Counted from the stretch's first letter, positions 23,979 to 33,884 are shown. The stretch: 64,000 nt of DNA from JAFEBO01 sp044221315 (GCA_044221315.1 JBGAPK010000006.1:1-64000); one strand, 5' to 3'. The notes: generated from the letters alone by a model not told the origin. Program-made: numbers and translations.

Positions 23979-24466
23979 GCAGCCCCCGAAACATTCAGCC
24001 AGAAAACAACCCGGACTCCCGCGGAATACACACCCTCCGCCGTCCCGGCGCTGCAATCAAACACCGTACGGAAAGTCTGCGGCGGAGAGCCGTCCTTCTT
24101 GCACCACCATCCCCAACTTGCCCACAGATCGTCCCCAAGAATGCCCCCAGTGCGTCGCGCCGGCCCGAATCGACGCCGAATTCCACCTCCCCGAGTGGCG
24201 CTTCAACCCTTCAATATTGCTTCTTTTCGGCCCGTCAGCAGTGCGGCGCCAGGCCGCCCCTTCCCGACCCGCAGCCTACCACCCCGCCCGCCCGGGACCA
24301 AGCCAATTCTTCAACCGATCGGCCCCGCACTCGGGCCCGAAGCGCCACCTCCCGCATTCGACACGGCCGCCGCCGCGACACTTCCGGCAATGACACAACC
24401 CCGCGTCAACGCGCAGGGATTCCCCGCCCCGTTCACATCATTTCCGTGCCTCTGTGGTGAATCTTC
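23979..24466. other. 488-base intergenic region
   Basis: Upstream of the kelch pair. I see no gene. It includes a degenerate copy of the gtgcctctgtggtgaa repeat near 24448-24464, matching the family seen at 53250-53270. Promoters for the leftward kelch genes should lie here, but none is clear. Confidence 0.5.
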
Positions 24467-25666
24467 TTACGGACACACCAGCGCGTCGTACGCCACGACA
24501 AACATCACAAAGTCCGCATCATCCACCGCCCCGTCGCCGTTCAAATCCGCCGGACACCCCGCTGGCATCGCCGGATCGGCGCACAGGAGAATGTTGTACG
24601 CAAAAGCGAATATCACAAAGTCCGCATCCTCAACCAGCCCGTCGCCGTTCAGATCCGCCGGACAGTTCGCCATCACCCACATCAGCGCCTCGTCGCGCCC
24701 ATTCGCGGTGCTCGTCCCCCAGCCCACGACGTACGTGAAGTTCGCGTCGCTCCAGAGTCCCTGTGCGGACGTTTCGTGGAAGTCCGCCGGCACAAACGCG
24801 TGCAGATCAACCCACGACGCGGCGGTGCCTCGCCACACGCCGGCGTGTTTCTTGCCCTCCACAACCGCATCGCCCGCCTGCCGATCGCCATGGATCGCAA
24901 ACAAACGCGACGAGGCGGCGCTCGCAGGATGCAGATCTGTCCAGGATGCCTGCGTGCCGCTCCACAATCCCGCGTGGAACAGGTTCGTGAACATCGCGTG
25001 CCCGGCCTGCTTCCCCGCGTAGACGCCCTTGGCCGTCGAACTCGTCGAGCCCGCCGGGTTCAGGTCAATAAATGACGAGGCGGTCCCGGTCCAAAGAACC
25101 GCGTGCACCTGTCCGCCCAGAAATGCTTCGCCAACCTGCTGCGTCCCCGACGTCGCGTTCGCCTGGGAACTCCCCGCGCCCGCCGGGTGCAGATTCACGA
25201 ACGAGGCCGCGCTGCCCGTCCAGAGCGCCGCCGCACCGTCCGCATTGCCAACCTGTTGCCCGCCCGAGGTGCCGAGGCAGTACGAATTGACAAAGCCCAG
25301 GCCGATCGGATGGAGATCGACGCGCGAGCCCGCGCTCCCCGTCCAGATGCTCGCGCGCGCGAAGGCCGGGTGCGCCGTTCCGGCCTGTTGGCCGGCCGCC
25401 GCGCCGTTCCCGTAGGAGCGGAATCCGCCGGGCGGATGCAGATCGACCCAGGTGCCGGCGCTGCCGCTCCAGACCGAGGCGTGCTCGATGCCGCCCACAC
25501 GCGCCTCGCCGACCTGCTTGCCCGCAAAGACGGCGTGTGCCTGCGAATTGGTGGCGCCGGCCGGATGGAGATTGACCACGCTCCACCCGGCGCTCGCGCC
25601 CGCCGCGCCCAGCAAAGCGACAGTCAGCCCAACGGCGTGGCCGCCACGGACAGTCAAGTAGCTCAT
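24467..25666 (-). CDS. Secreted HAF-like repeat protein with dockerin-like tail
   Basis: A 399-residue exported protein (signal MSYLTVRGGHAVGLTVALLG, ending ASAG). The body has about six ~45-residue repeats of the form SWVDLHPAG....A.A..G.QQVG.A..GG..HA.LW.G.A, close to the HAF extracellular repeat style: short beta-strands with a Gly-Gln-Gln-Val-Gly turn. The tail carries DLNGDGLVEDADF and DLNGDGAVDDADF and ends VCP. ATG 25666 has an AAAGGGA site upstream. A paralogue with the same layout lies at 32622. Confidence 0.8.
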   Translation of the reverse strand: MSYLTVRGGHAVGLTVALLGAAGASAGWSVVNLHPAGATNSQAHAVFAGKQVGEARVGGIEHASVWSGSAGTWVDLHPPGGFRSYGNGAAAGQQAGTAHPAFARASIWTGSAGSRVDLHPIGLGFVNSYCLGTSGGQQVGNADGAAALWTGSAASFVNLHPAGAGSSQANATSGTQQVGEAFLGGQVHAVLWTGTASSFIDLNPAGSTSSTAKGVYAGKQAGHAMFTNLFHAGLWSGTQASWTDLHPASAASSRLFAIHGDRQAGDAVVEGKKHAGVWRGTAASWVDLHAFVPADFHETSAQGLWSDANFTYVVGWGTSTANGRDEALMWVMANCPADLNGDGLVEDADFVIFAFAYNILLCADPAMPAGCPADLNGDGAVDDADFVMFVVAYDALVCP

Positions 25667-25894
25667 GGTTCCCTTTCAAAGAGGACAAGTCCCGCGCGCG
25701 AAGGTGCCTGCGGCCGAAGGTCCCAGCCTACCCCGCCGCACCCAGCCCGCACCTCAAAATCACCGGATTTGACCAAATCACCGGTACTTTCAGCCCGTTG
25801 ACTCCGGGCCCGGGCCCAACCACGGGCTCCGGTCCGCCCGCCATCCCGCCCGACAGCGCGCCCGAACACCGGCGTCGCACACCCGCGCCTCGAC

Positions 25895-25926
25895 AAAAAA
25901 AACCGGCGGCCCCGAAAGGCCGCCGG
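25895..25926 (-). terminator. Rho-independent terminator of the PDZ gene
   Basis: On the minus strand the sequence forms ccggcggcc-tttcgg-ggccgccgg, a 9-pair perfect GC stem, directly followed by eight T. It starts 27 bases after the stop codon of the gene at 25953. It is the clearest intrinsic terminator in the window. Confidence 0.9.
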
Positions 25927-25952
25927 CTCATCCTTCCTCTCACGCTCGATCT

Positions 25953-26789
25953 CTACCGCCCCGCATCGATCCGTCGCTGCATCGCATCAATCTTCTTGTT
26001 GAGCGCCTTGATCTGTCGCGTCAGCCGCTCGATCTGCGCGTTCAACTCCTGATTCGCGCCCGCCTGCCGCGGCCAAACCGTCGACCAGTTCCCGCCCTCC
26101 GGCATGCGAAACACCGTCATCGGACGCCGAGGCACCGCACCCTGCGGCCCAATCGCCCGAGGCGCTCCCGGCGCTATCGCCTCCGCCCTGGGCCGCACCA
26201 ACACGCGGGGCTCCGTTGTCTGCTTCAATACACCCGCGCCCCCAAGCGTGACCCGCACCTTGCTCTTCTCTCCCTCGCGCACAATCACAACCACAACCGT
26301 CTCACCCGGCGACTTCGCGCGAACGATCTGCCGCAGCCCCGCCACGTCCGCAACTCGCCGCCCATCAATCGCCAAAATCCGATCGCCCTGCCTGATCCCC
26401 GCCTTCGCGGCAGGCATATTCGCCGGCGCACCGCCGACAACAACCCCCGGCCCCGCGCCGCTCTGAATCGTGATGCCCAGCATCCCGCCCCGCGCCGCCG
26501 ACGCGGTGGACGATTGTGGAGTTGGCTCGCTCGCCGTTTCCCAGTTGGCCGCAGCCGAAGCCCAATTCGCGGCAACAGGCGCCCATTCCGCGGCCGTCCG
26601 TGCCCAGGTCGGAGCGACCTGCGCCCAGCCCGCCGCAACCGGCGCCCACGCCGAACCAGCCCCCTTCGATCGCGCGGCCGGAGCACGCGCTTCACCCGCG
26701 CACACCCCCGCCCCCGCACCGCTCGCGAACAAGCACGCCGCACACATTCCGATCATGAGGTTTCGAACGCCGGGTTTCGCCTGGTTCAT
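25953..26789 (-). CDS. Secreted PDZ-domain protein with Trp-heptad repeats
   Basis: A 278-residue protein with a signal peptide (MNQAKPGVRNLMIGMCAACL, ending near GVCAG). Residues ~45-90 contain six 7-residue units starting with Trp (WAPVAAG, WAQVAPT, WARTAAE, WAPVAAN, WASAAAN, WETAS). A PDZ domain follows at ~100-190 (GMLGITI carboxylate loop, then GIRQGDRILAIDGRRV). A basic linker and a C-terminal coiled coil (ELNAQIERLTRQIKALNKKI) complete the protein. No protease domain is present, so it is a PDZ adaptor and not an HtrA enzyme. An AGGAGA site precedes ATG 26789, and a strong terminator follows. The Trp-heptad block could pack as an amphipathic helix; its role is unknown. Confidence 0.8.
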   Translation of the reverse strand: MNQAKPGVRNLMIGMCAACLFASGAGAGVCAGEARAPAARSKGAGSAWAPVAAGWAQVAPTWARTAAEWAPVAANWASAAANWETASEPTPQSSTASAARGGMLGITIQSGAGPGVVVGGAPANMPAAKAGIRQGDRILAIDGRRVADVAGLRQIVRAKSPGETVVVVIVREGEKSKVRVTLGGAGVLKQTTEPRVLVRPRAEAIAPGAPRAIGPQGAVPRRPMTVFRMPEGGNWSTVWPRQAGANQELNAQIERLTRQIKALNKKIDAMQRRIDAGR

Positions 26790-26873
26790 CGCATTCTCCT
26801 TTGGCCTCCCACGCAGAGATGCCCGGCTCACCCGCCTCCGTCGGGAAATGCACCGATCAGAGCGCGATTGGTT

Positions 26874-26901
26874 GAGCCTCCCGCGCAAGCGGGAGGTCGC
26901 C
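26874..26901. repeat. Type C palindromic element
   Basis: gagcctcccgcgcaagcgggaggtcgcc: stem cctcccgc/gcgggagg. Related copies are at 33885 and, inverted, at 61321. All lie between genes. Confidence 0.7.
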
Positions 26902-26998
26902 CAGGCGTTCTTCTTTACACCTCGGATTTCTTTTCAAAGGCTTGGCGCCATTAGGCGGCCTCGATATGCTGAAAACTCGACCTTCCAGGGGGAAACAC

Positions 26999-27958
26999 AT
27001 GCGCGGGAAACGAATTTCGCTCTACGCCTCCGGCATCGCGATCGGCGCGGCCGTTTCCGCGAGCGCGGCCGCCGAGCCGGACTACTTCTATACCTTCTAC
27101 CTTGAGAACTACCTTCAGGCCGGGCCCACGACACTCCTGCCCGATCCCGGCAATCCGGCCCAGATCCAACTCACGGCTTCAACCGCTTTCATTGACCCCT
27201 CCTTTACGCAGGGGACCGTGAGCGTGCCGGGCAGCGGTTCATTTTTGATGCAGGGAATCCCGTTGACGTGGGGACAGGGCTATGACTCGCTGAGTGATTT
27301 GATCCTGGCGTGTCCCGCGGGTGAGTATCGCTTTCTGCTCAGCGGCGGCACGAAAGGGCCGCTCGACGTCCGCATCACCCTGCCCGCGTTAAGTTCGTTC
27401 CGGGCGAAAGAGGCCCTCTTTAGCGCGTCGCAGTGGAACACCCGCACGCTGGTCAACGCGGCCGCCGACCTGATCATCGATCTCTCGCATCTCGAGCCCG
27501 AACCTGCCTATCCGGACGAAGAGATCTACATCAATGTCTTGCTTTTTCCTTTCCAATATCAGACGCTCGTGCACGCGCCGCTGTCGAACGGCTTTGTGAT
27601 CCTGCCCGCCGGCTCGATGAGCCCGGGCCTGGATTACATCCTTCTCATCTCGCGGGACCGGACAATCTCCGTGCCGATCTCCGGCGACGCGGACGCCGTC
27701 GCGACCGTATTCAGTTCGAAAACCACCACGCTGCTCATCCGCACCAACGGCGGAGCGTGCATCGGCGATCTGAATCAGGATGGGCTCATCGACGATGCGG
27801 ACTTTGTCCTTTTCGTCGCGGCCTACGACGTGCTCGACTGCCGCGATTTTCACATGTTCCCGTGGGGCTGCCCGAGCGACCTCAACGGCGACGCCCTCGT
27901 CGATGATGCGGACTTTGTCGTGTTCATCCCCGGCTACAACGACCTGGTCTGCCCGTAG
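26999..27958 (+). CDS. Secreted protein with dockerin-like tail
   Basis: A 319-residue exported protein with signal MRGKRISLYASGIAIGAAVS, ending SASAAAE. The body is strand-rich without a repeat that I recognise (YFYTFYLENYLQAG; SVPGSGSFLMQGIPL; ILPAGSMSPGLDYILLISRD). The tail reads DLNQDGLIDDADF and DLNGDALVDDADF, ending VCP, with a variant linker between loops. ATG 26999 is preceded by a GGGGGA site. No enzymatic motif is visible; probably a surface or extracellular protein. Confidence 0.75.
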   Translation: MRGKRISLYASGIAIGAAVSASAAAEPDYFYTFYLENYLQAGPTTLLPDPGNPAQIQLTASTAFIDPSFTQGTVSVPGSGSFLMQGIPLTWGQGYDSLSDLILACPAGEYRFLLSGGTKGPLDVRITLPALSSFRAKEALFSASQWNTRTLVNAAADLIIDLSHLEPEPAYPDEEIYINVLLFPFQYQTLVHAPLSNGFVILPAGSMSPGLDYILLISRDRTISVPISGDADAVATVFSSKTTTLLIRTNGGACIGDLNQDGLIDDADFVLFVAAYDVLDCRDFHMFPWGCPSDLNGDALVDDADFVVFIPGYNDLVCP

Positions 27959-28010
27959 CGGATTCTGTCGGGCACCGCCTCGCAGCAAGGCCTGGTCATC
28001 GCGTTTCCGA

Positions 28011-28059
28011 GCGGGGTTGCCGGGATGATGGGGGGCGGCAGCCCCGGCGCTTGCGGCAC
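28011..28059. repeat. Type D palindromic element
   Basis: gcggggttgccggg ... ggcggcagccccggcgcttg + cggcac. The core gccgggg/ccccggc is self-complementary. Sister copies at 33942 and 36288 share the block ggcggcagccccggcgcttg and the trailing cggca almost exactly. Confidence 0.7.
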
Positions 28060-28094
28060 AGCATCGCCCTTCGCCCCGCCATTACACTCACGCT

Positions 28095-28505
28095 CTGTCT
28101 CCATCCTTCAAAGAACACCCGCCTCCGTTTCCCGCCGCCGCGCTGCGGCTCCGGCGCTGGTTCATTCTGCCGCTGCCTTTTGTCTTCCTCGTTGGTCTGT
28201 TCGCGTTCGCGAACAGCATTGTCACCGTGGTCCCCACCGCAAGAACCTCCGGGTTCGTTTGGCTTCAACGGATCAGTCCGGCCATAGTCGTGATGTGCCT
28301 CGTGGCGGCATCCGTGCTGCTGGTCGGATATCACCTGGGCACGCGTCGGTTCCGACGGGCACTTCGGCACGCATCGGGCCGCGCCTGCACCAACTGCCTG
28401 TACGACCTGAACAGCGCCGGCGAACGCGGCACCTGCCCCGAATGCGGCCGACCCTTTGATGTCGAAACCGACCGGCGTTCTTGGGCCCTGATCGATCTGC
28501 CGTAA
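28095..28505 (+). CDS. Two-TM zinc-ribbon membrane protein without a canonical start
   Basis: About 136 residues if translated from CTG 28095. It has two hydrophobic segments (WFILPLPFVFLVGLFAFANS and PAIVVMCLVAASVLLVGYHL), then a cytoplasmic zinc ribbon A-C-T-N-C-L-Y-D-L ... C-P-E-C-G, as in the genes at 237 and 60937. The frame is open through the first TM, but the only standard start codon (GTG 28227) lies after it and would remove that segment. The true start may therefore be CTG 28095, or the 5' end is altered. Small membrane zinc-ribbon proteins of this type recur in planctomycetes; function unknown. Confidence 0.5.
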   Translation: MSPSFKEHPPPFPAAALRLRRWFILPLPFVFLVGLFAFANSIVTVVPTARTSGFVWLQRISPAIVVMCLVAASVLLVGYHLGTRRFRRALRHASGRACTNCLYDLNSAGERGTCPECGRPFDVETDRRSWALIDLP

Positions 28506-28636
28506 CGTGCGACCGTCTTGGCCAGCCGTTCTGTCGATGCAACGATGATCCGCCCTCGCCGGGAGGTCTGCCGCCCCCACCCTCCTCCCCGGCGCCCCTC
28601 CTTTCCAGAGCCTTGCGATGCGGGATACCGGCCGGC

Positions 28637-31600
28637 CTACGGACACAACAACTCGTTGTACGCCGCAACGAAGATCACAAAGTCCGAGTCCTCGACGATC
28701 CCGTCTTGGTTGAAGTCGGCCGGGCAGCCTTCGGGCATCGTCGGATCGGTGCATTCGAGGGTGTTGTACGCCACGACAAAGATTGAAAAATCGGCATCGT
28801 CGACCAGCGAGTCGTAGTTCTGGTCTCCGAAGCACATGGCACCGATGGTGATGACGTTGGCAGGCACATCGATCGTGCCGTGGTTGATAAGCGTGTTGCA
28901 GTAGATGCGGCACGCTCCGTTGATCAGGCGACACCCCGCGTCGACTTGCACCACATCAGCGTAAATCGACTCCCGGACGGTTTGTCCGCGAGCGTCGTTG
29001 TCGTGCCCGTCCACCAACCGGACGGCGGTCGGCGACGGCCCGATGCGGAGCGTGCCGAGGGGGAAATGGCCGGCCAGGGTTTCATCCAACCCCGCGGGGG
29101 AATCGCCGACGTCGCGTGACATGACTTCGAGCGCGCATTCAGCCCCCTGGCCGTTCATCTGCAGAACAGAAAGCCTGAACCGGGCGCTCGAGTCAATGGC
29201 GCTGTCGAAGTCTCCGCCGACCCTGAGAAACGATCCTGCGGCACGCAACAGCAGCGACGAGGATTCGGAACAGACGAACGGGCCCGTGGTGGTGATGTTC
29301 GTGGGAGTGCCGGGCGTGTTTTGCCGGGCGGTTACGGTGCCCGTGACCGTTCCCGCGTTCGTGAACGCTCCCGTCACTGCGAGAGTGCCCGAGTGGATGG
29401 TGGTTGTCGCGCCCGATTCGTTGGCGAAGTCTCCGGTGATGGTCGAGGACTTGTAGACGTCGAGCTGCCCAAAGTTGTCGCACAGCGGTGCGAGCAGTTC
29501 CGTGGTGGTGAGCGACAGAAATTCGAAATTGGTCCAGGGTCCGCCCGAGGCGAGCAGCGACAGAGACGCGCCGGAGATCGTGCCCCAGCCGTCGAGCCGG
29601 CCGGAGAAGGAAAGGCTCGCGCTAACCCCGACGCTGATCTGGCCCAATGCCGCGCCCGCGTCGGCGGTGATATCGAGCGCCGCCCCTTCGGAAACGCCCA
29701 TGACGCACCCCGCGCCGACGAGCAGCGAACCGGCGCCAAGCGCCACGCTCGCGTCCGGCTTCACGCTCAGATCGCCGAAAAGCTCAAGAGGCTCCGAGCC
29801 GGGCGCGACGAGCGAGCAGGAATCGCCCAGTTGCAGGCTCGAGCCGAACCTGGTCCGGATGGCGCCCGTGCTGCGGATGTCCAGGGCACGTCCGCCCGTG
29901 TCGACGGCGCCCAGCGCGCCAAACGTCTCCGTGGTCGCGAGCAGCGACTGGCCGGTCGAGGCCGCCGTCAGCGCGTCGGTCAGGGATTCGTAGGCCGCGC
30001 CGGTGGACTCGTTGAGCGCCAGCGGGAAGCAGTCGTATTCGCAGGCGAATGTATACGCGACGCCGGTCGCGAAATCCGGGTCGGCGGGGCTGTAGGGGTG
30101 ATACACGGGGCCGACAAGGCAAATTCCGCCGCCGATGCTGCAGGACGTACCGAATTCTTCATTCGCCGCCCCGTCCGACGCCAGCAGTTGTTCCTGCAGA
30201 AACCACTCGGTGCCGATCCTCGCGTAGAGATACGCGCAGCCGCGGCTCGAATCAAAGCCTGTCGCGCCGATGACGGCGGTGTCTACGGAAAGATCCAGGC
30301 TGTAGCCGAAGTTGCCGCCCGCGCCGCCGGAGTGGAGAATGGTCTGTTCCGACCATCCCGCGCTCTCGTGAACGTACACATAGGCCGATCCCCGATCGAC
30401 GCCGATCAGCGGATCGTGGAACGGCGCCCCGACCAGCGCCGTCGAGTCGGAAAGTGCGACGCTGTGGCCGAAGTTGTCGTCCTTCTCCCCATCGGACGCC
30501 TCGAGCTTTGTTTCCTCCGTCCACGTGAGACCGGTGGCACTGGTGAAGACGTACGCCGCGCCGCGATCCGTCTCGAGCGCCGGAAACGTGAGCTGGTCGG
30601 CGAACGGAGCGCCGACAATCGCCCGCAGCGCTTTGCCCCCCGGTATGGCCGAGACGAGCTCGACGTCGACACTCGAGCCGAAGTAGTCGCTCGCCGCCGC
30701 GTCCGAGGCGTACAGGGTCTTCCGGTACGCCCACGTGGCGCCCGAACCCGAGAAAATGAACGCCGCTCCCTGGCGAATCGCCACCATGCCGTCCGCCAGC
30801 GGCGAACCGATGAGGACGACCGTCGAGCCAAGCGGAAGAATGCCCGGGGCGAGGGCGATACACGACCCGAAATGAGATTGGGTGTCCGCGACCGGCGCCG
30901 TGAGGCGCGCTCGCTGCGTCCAGACGCTGCCCGTCCGCGTGAAGACATACGCCGCGCCCGCCAGGGATGAGCCGTCGATCTCCTTGTAGGGAGCACCGAT
31001 CACCGCCGTATCGCCGCGGATCGCAACGGCGCGCCCGAACGCGTCTTGCTCGGCCGCGTCGTCGGCGACAAGCTTGGCCTGCTCGATCCAGGTTGTACCC
31101 GAGCGCACGAACACGTACGCGGCACCCGGGTTGACCATCCCGTCGCGGTCCTCGGCGTACGCGCCGATCACCGCCGTGTCGCCAGAGACGGCAACCTCAC
31201 TCCCGAAAAACTCGCCGGAAGCGCCGTCCGACGCGAGCAGCTGAAGGTCCGGACCGATCCACTCAGACCCAACGCGCGAGAAGACCCACGCGGCCCCGTT
31301 GTCGACGAAGGCGCTCGGAGCACCGGCAACAGCAAGGTCGGCGCTGAGCGCGACCGATTCGCCGAGGTTGTCGTTGGTGTGGGCGCCGACCACCGCGAGC
31401 TGCGCCTGCTGCGCCCACGTCGTGCCCGAGCGGACGAAGATGTAGGCCGAACCCTCGTTCTCGACGCCGTGAGCGTTGTTCAGAACGGCGCCGGCCATCG
31501 CGGTATCACCGTCCAGAGCGACGTCTTCTCCGAGCGCGTCGTACGTGTCGCCGTCGGTCGCGAGGAGATGACCCTGCTGAGTCCACGCCGCCCCAGCCCG

Positions 31601-32476
31601 GACGAAGACGTAGGCCGAACCCTGATCGGCGTGCGGGCCGACGTCGTCGTTCGGCGCCCCGACAAGAGCCGTGTCTGCGCTGATCGCGACCGACCATCCG
31701 AAGGAGTCGCCCGCGAGCCCGCCTGTGGCCGTGAGCTTGCCCTGCTCGCTCCAGGCCGTGCCGGACTGAACAAACACGTACGCCGCGCCCCGATCGGCGT
31801 TGGGGCCGATGTCGTGATACGGCGCTCCGACAAGAACCGATGTTCCGGAGATCGAGACGGACCAGCCGAACTCGTCGCCGGCGGCACCGTCCGAAGCCGT
31901 CAGCTTGGCCTGCTGCGACCACGACGAGCCCGAGCGTGAAAAGACGTACGCCGCCCCCCGCACCGAATGAGCGCCGACATCGACCCCGTACGCGCCGACA
32001 ACGAGCAGATCATCGTGAACCGACACCGAAAAACCGAAGGCATCGCTCGCGGCACCATCGGAGGCCGTGAGCATCGCCTGCTGCGACCAGGCCGAGCCGG
32101 ATCGGGTGTAGACGTAGACCGCACCCCGATTCGTCTTACCCCCAACCGTCGCGGAAGGGACGCCCACAACGGCGGTGTCGCCGAAGATCGAAACGGACTT
32201 CCCGAAACTCTGGTTGTAATCAACCTCAGAGGGCGTCAGCATGTCTTCGAGGTCCCACGACGAACCGACCCACCGAAAGACCAGTGCCGAGCCGCCCGTC
32301 GTGAGATCGTGCGGCGACCCGACCACCAGCGTGTCGCCCTGGAGCGCCACCGAGTCCCCGAGTTCCTCACCGTCCGGATGAACCAGCTTGACCGGTGTGC
32401 AGCGCTGGGAGAACGCCGGGTGCGCAACCGAGCCCAAGACGACGAGCGCCAGAAGCGAGTGAAACAGTCTGGACAT
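28637..32476 (-). CDS. Large secreted FG-GAP-repeat protein with dockerin-like tail
   Basis: A 1279-residue exported protein (signal MSRLFHSLLALVVLGSVAHP, ending AFSQ). The first ~800 residues hold about fourteen ~55-residue FG-GAP (integrin beta-propeller) units with the consensus GDTAVVGAP...D.G...RGAAYVF.RSG..W..Q.KL.ASDGA..D.FG.SV. Next come ~330 residues of Gly/Thr/Ser-rich, probably beta-helical sequence (AFTNAGTVTGTVTARQNTPG), then the tail with DQNYDSLVDDADF and DFNQDGIVEDSDF ending LCP. ATG 32476 precedes the signal. FG-GAP units usually bind Ca and mediate adhesion. It is the largest gene in the window. Confidence 0.85.
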   Translation of the reverse strand: MSRLFHSLLALVVLGSVAHPAFSQRCTPVKLVHPDGEELGDSVALQGDTLVVGSPHDLTTGGSALVFRWVGSSWDLEDMLTPSEVDYNQSFGKSVSIFGDTAVVGVPSATVGGKTNRGAVYVYTRSGSAWSQQAMLTASDGAASDAFGFSVSVHDDLLVVGAYGVDVGAHSVRGAAYVFSRSGSSWSQQAKLTASDGAAGDEFGWSVSISGTSVLVGAPYHDIGPNADRGAAYVFVQSGTAWSEQGKLTATGGLAGDSFGWSVAISADTALVGAPNDDVGPHADQGSAYVFVRAGAAWTQQGHLLATDGDTYDALGEDVALDGDTAMAGAVLNNAHGVENEGSAYIFVRSGTTWAQQAQLAVVGAHTNDNLGESVALSADLAVAGAPSAFVDNGAAWVFSRVGSEWIGPDLQLLASDGASGEFFGSEVAVSGDTAVIGAYAEDRDGMVNPGAAYVFVRSGTTWIEQAKLVADDAAEQDAFGRAVAIRGDTAVIGAPYKEIDGSSLAGAAYVFTRTGSVWTQRARLTAPVADTQSHFGSCIALAPGILPLGSTVVLIGSPLADGMVAIRQGAAFIFSGSGATWAYRKTLYASDAAASDYFGSSVDVELVSAIPGGKALRAIVGAPFADQLTFPALETDRGAAYVFTSATGLTWTEETKLEASDGEKDDNFGHSVALSDSTALVGAPFHDPLIGVDRGSAYVYVHESAGWSEQTILHSGGAGGNFGYSLDLSVDTAVIGATGFDSSRGCAYLYARIGTEWFLQEQLLASDGAANEEFGTSCSIGGGICLVGPVYHPYSPADPDFATGVAYTFACEYDCFPLALNESTGAAYESLTDALTAASTGQSLLATTETFGALGAVDTGGRALDIRSTGAIRTRFGSSLQLGDSCSLVAPGSEPLELFGDLSVKPDASVALGAGSLLVGAGCVMGVSEGAALDITADAGAALGQISVGVSASLSFSGRLDGWGTISGASLSLLASGGPWTNFEFLSLTTTELLAPLCDNFGQLDVYKSSTITGDFANESGATTTIHSGTLAVTGAFTNAGTVTGTVTARQNTPGTPTNITTTGPFVCSESSSLLLRAAGSFLRVGGDFDSAIDSSARFRLSVLQMNGQGAECALEVMSRDVGDSPAGLDETLAGHFPLGTLRIGPSPTAVRLVDGHDNDARGQTVRESIYADVVQVDAGCRLINGACRIYCNTLINHGTIDVPANVITIGAMCFGDQNYDSLVDDADFSIFVVAYNTLECTDPTMPEGCPADFNQDGIVEDSDFVIFVAAYNELLCP

Positions 32477-32621
32477 TGCACACCCCCCTTGCGGAAACAC
32501 TCCTGTTCACGAAGCTGGTTAATATTGGAACCGCTGGCGGCCGTTCGAGCAAGTGCCGCGACAGAAAATGTTCAGGATTGCCGGGCCGGCCCGGAGTGGT
32601 GTTCGCCTGATTCGTCGGAGT

Positions 32622-33815
32622 TCACGGACACAACAACTCGTTGTACGCCGTAACAAAGATCACAAAGTCCGAGTCCTCGACGATCCCGTCGTGGTTGAGG
32701 TCCGCCGGGCAGCCCGCCGGCATCGCCGGGTCCGCGCAGTCCAGCATGTCGTACGCCCGGGCAAAGATCACAAAGTCCCAGTCGTCCACCAGGCCGTCGT
32801 CGTTCAGGTCCGCCGGACAGTTCACCCACATCAGCGCCTCATCGCGCCCGCGCGCCGTGCTCGTCCCCCAACCAACGACGTACGTGTAGCTCCCATCGCT
32901 CCAGATTCCCTCCGCGAACGTCTCCTGAAAGTCCTCCGGAACAAACGCGTGCAGGTCAACCCAGGATGCGGCCGTGCCCCGCCACAGCCCCGCGTGGGCC
33001 TTGGTCGAGATCGTCACGTCTCCCACCTGCCTGTCTGCGAACATGCCAAACAGCCGGGAAGATTCCGCGAGCGGGGGATGCAGATCTGTCCAGGAAGCCT
33101 GCGTGCCGGTCCAGAGCCCGGCGTGAAACACGTTCGCGAACATCGCGTGCCCCGCCTGCCTGCCCCCGCTCACCGCCTTCGCCGTCGAATTCGTCGAGCC
33201 CGCCGGATTGAGATCGACGAACGAAGAGGCAGTCCCCGTCCAAAGAGCGGCATGCGTCTGCCCGCCAAACGATGCCTCGCCCACCTGCTGACTTCCCGAT
33301 GTCGCGTTCGCCCGCGAAGACGCCGCGCCCGCCGGATGCAGGCCCACCCACGATGCCGCACTCCCATTCCAAAGCGCGGCTTCGAAGTCCGCATATCCAA
33401 CCTGTTGCGAACCCGAAGTTCCCAGGCAATTCGAAGTGACATAGGGGTGCGCGAGCGGATGCAGATCCACGCGCGAGGCAGCGCTCCCCGTCCAGATGCT
33501 CGCGCGGGCAAAGAACGGCTGCGCCGTTCCCACCTGCATCCCCGCGCCGGCACCCCATCCGTACGACCAATTGTCGCCGGGCGTGTGCAGATCAACCCAG
33601 CTCGAGCCGGTCCCGCTCCAGAGGCCCGCGTGAACGATTCCATCGATTTGGGCCTCACCGACCTGAGCGCTCCCGAAAATCGCGTGCACCCGCGAGCTGG
33701 TCGCCCCCACCCCCACCGGATGGAGATTGATCACGCGCCACCCGGCGCTCGCGCCAACAACCAGAAGAAGGGAAGCACACACCCCCGCGCGATCAACAGC
33801 AGACAAGAAGTTCAT
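32622..33815 (-). CDS. Secreted HAF-like repeat protein with dockerin-like tail (paralogue)
   Basis: A 397-residue paralogue of the protein at 24467, with signal MNFLSAVDRAGVCASLLLVV (ending GASAG), the same ~45-residue repeats (SSFVDLNPAGSTNSTAKAVS is nearly shared by both) and the tail DLNDDGLVDDWDF / DLNHDGIVEDSDF ending LCP. ATG 33815 sits before the signal. The upstream open frame passes through two palindromic repeats and is not coding. The pair is separated by seven kilobases and three unrelated genes, so the duplication is not a simple tandem. Confidence 0.8.
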   Translation of the reverse strand: MNFLSAVDRAGVCASLLLVVGASAGWRVINLHPVGVGATSSRVHAIFGSAQVGEAQIDGIVHAGLWSGTGSSWVDLHTPGDNWSYGWGAGAGMQVGTAQPFFARASIWTGSAASRVDLHPLAHPYVTSNCLGTSGSQQVGYADFEAALWNGSAASWVGLHPAGAASSRANATSGSQQVGEASFGGQTHAALWTGTASSFVDLNPAGSTNSTAKAVSGGRQAGHAMFANVFHAGLWTGTQASWTDLHPPLAESSRLFGMFADRQVGDVTISTKAHAGLWRGTAASWVDLHAFVPEDFQETFAEGIWSDGSYTYVVGWGTSTARGRDEALMWVNCPADLNDDGLVDDWDFVIFARAYDMLDCADPAMPAGCPADLNHDGIVEDSDFVIFVTAYNELLCP

Positions 33816-33884
33816 GGATCCCCCTCCATTTCTTCCGATGCCGCGTTCATTGTACAGGGAGGGCGCACGACTCCGCATCCTGCT

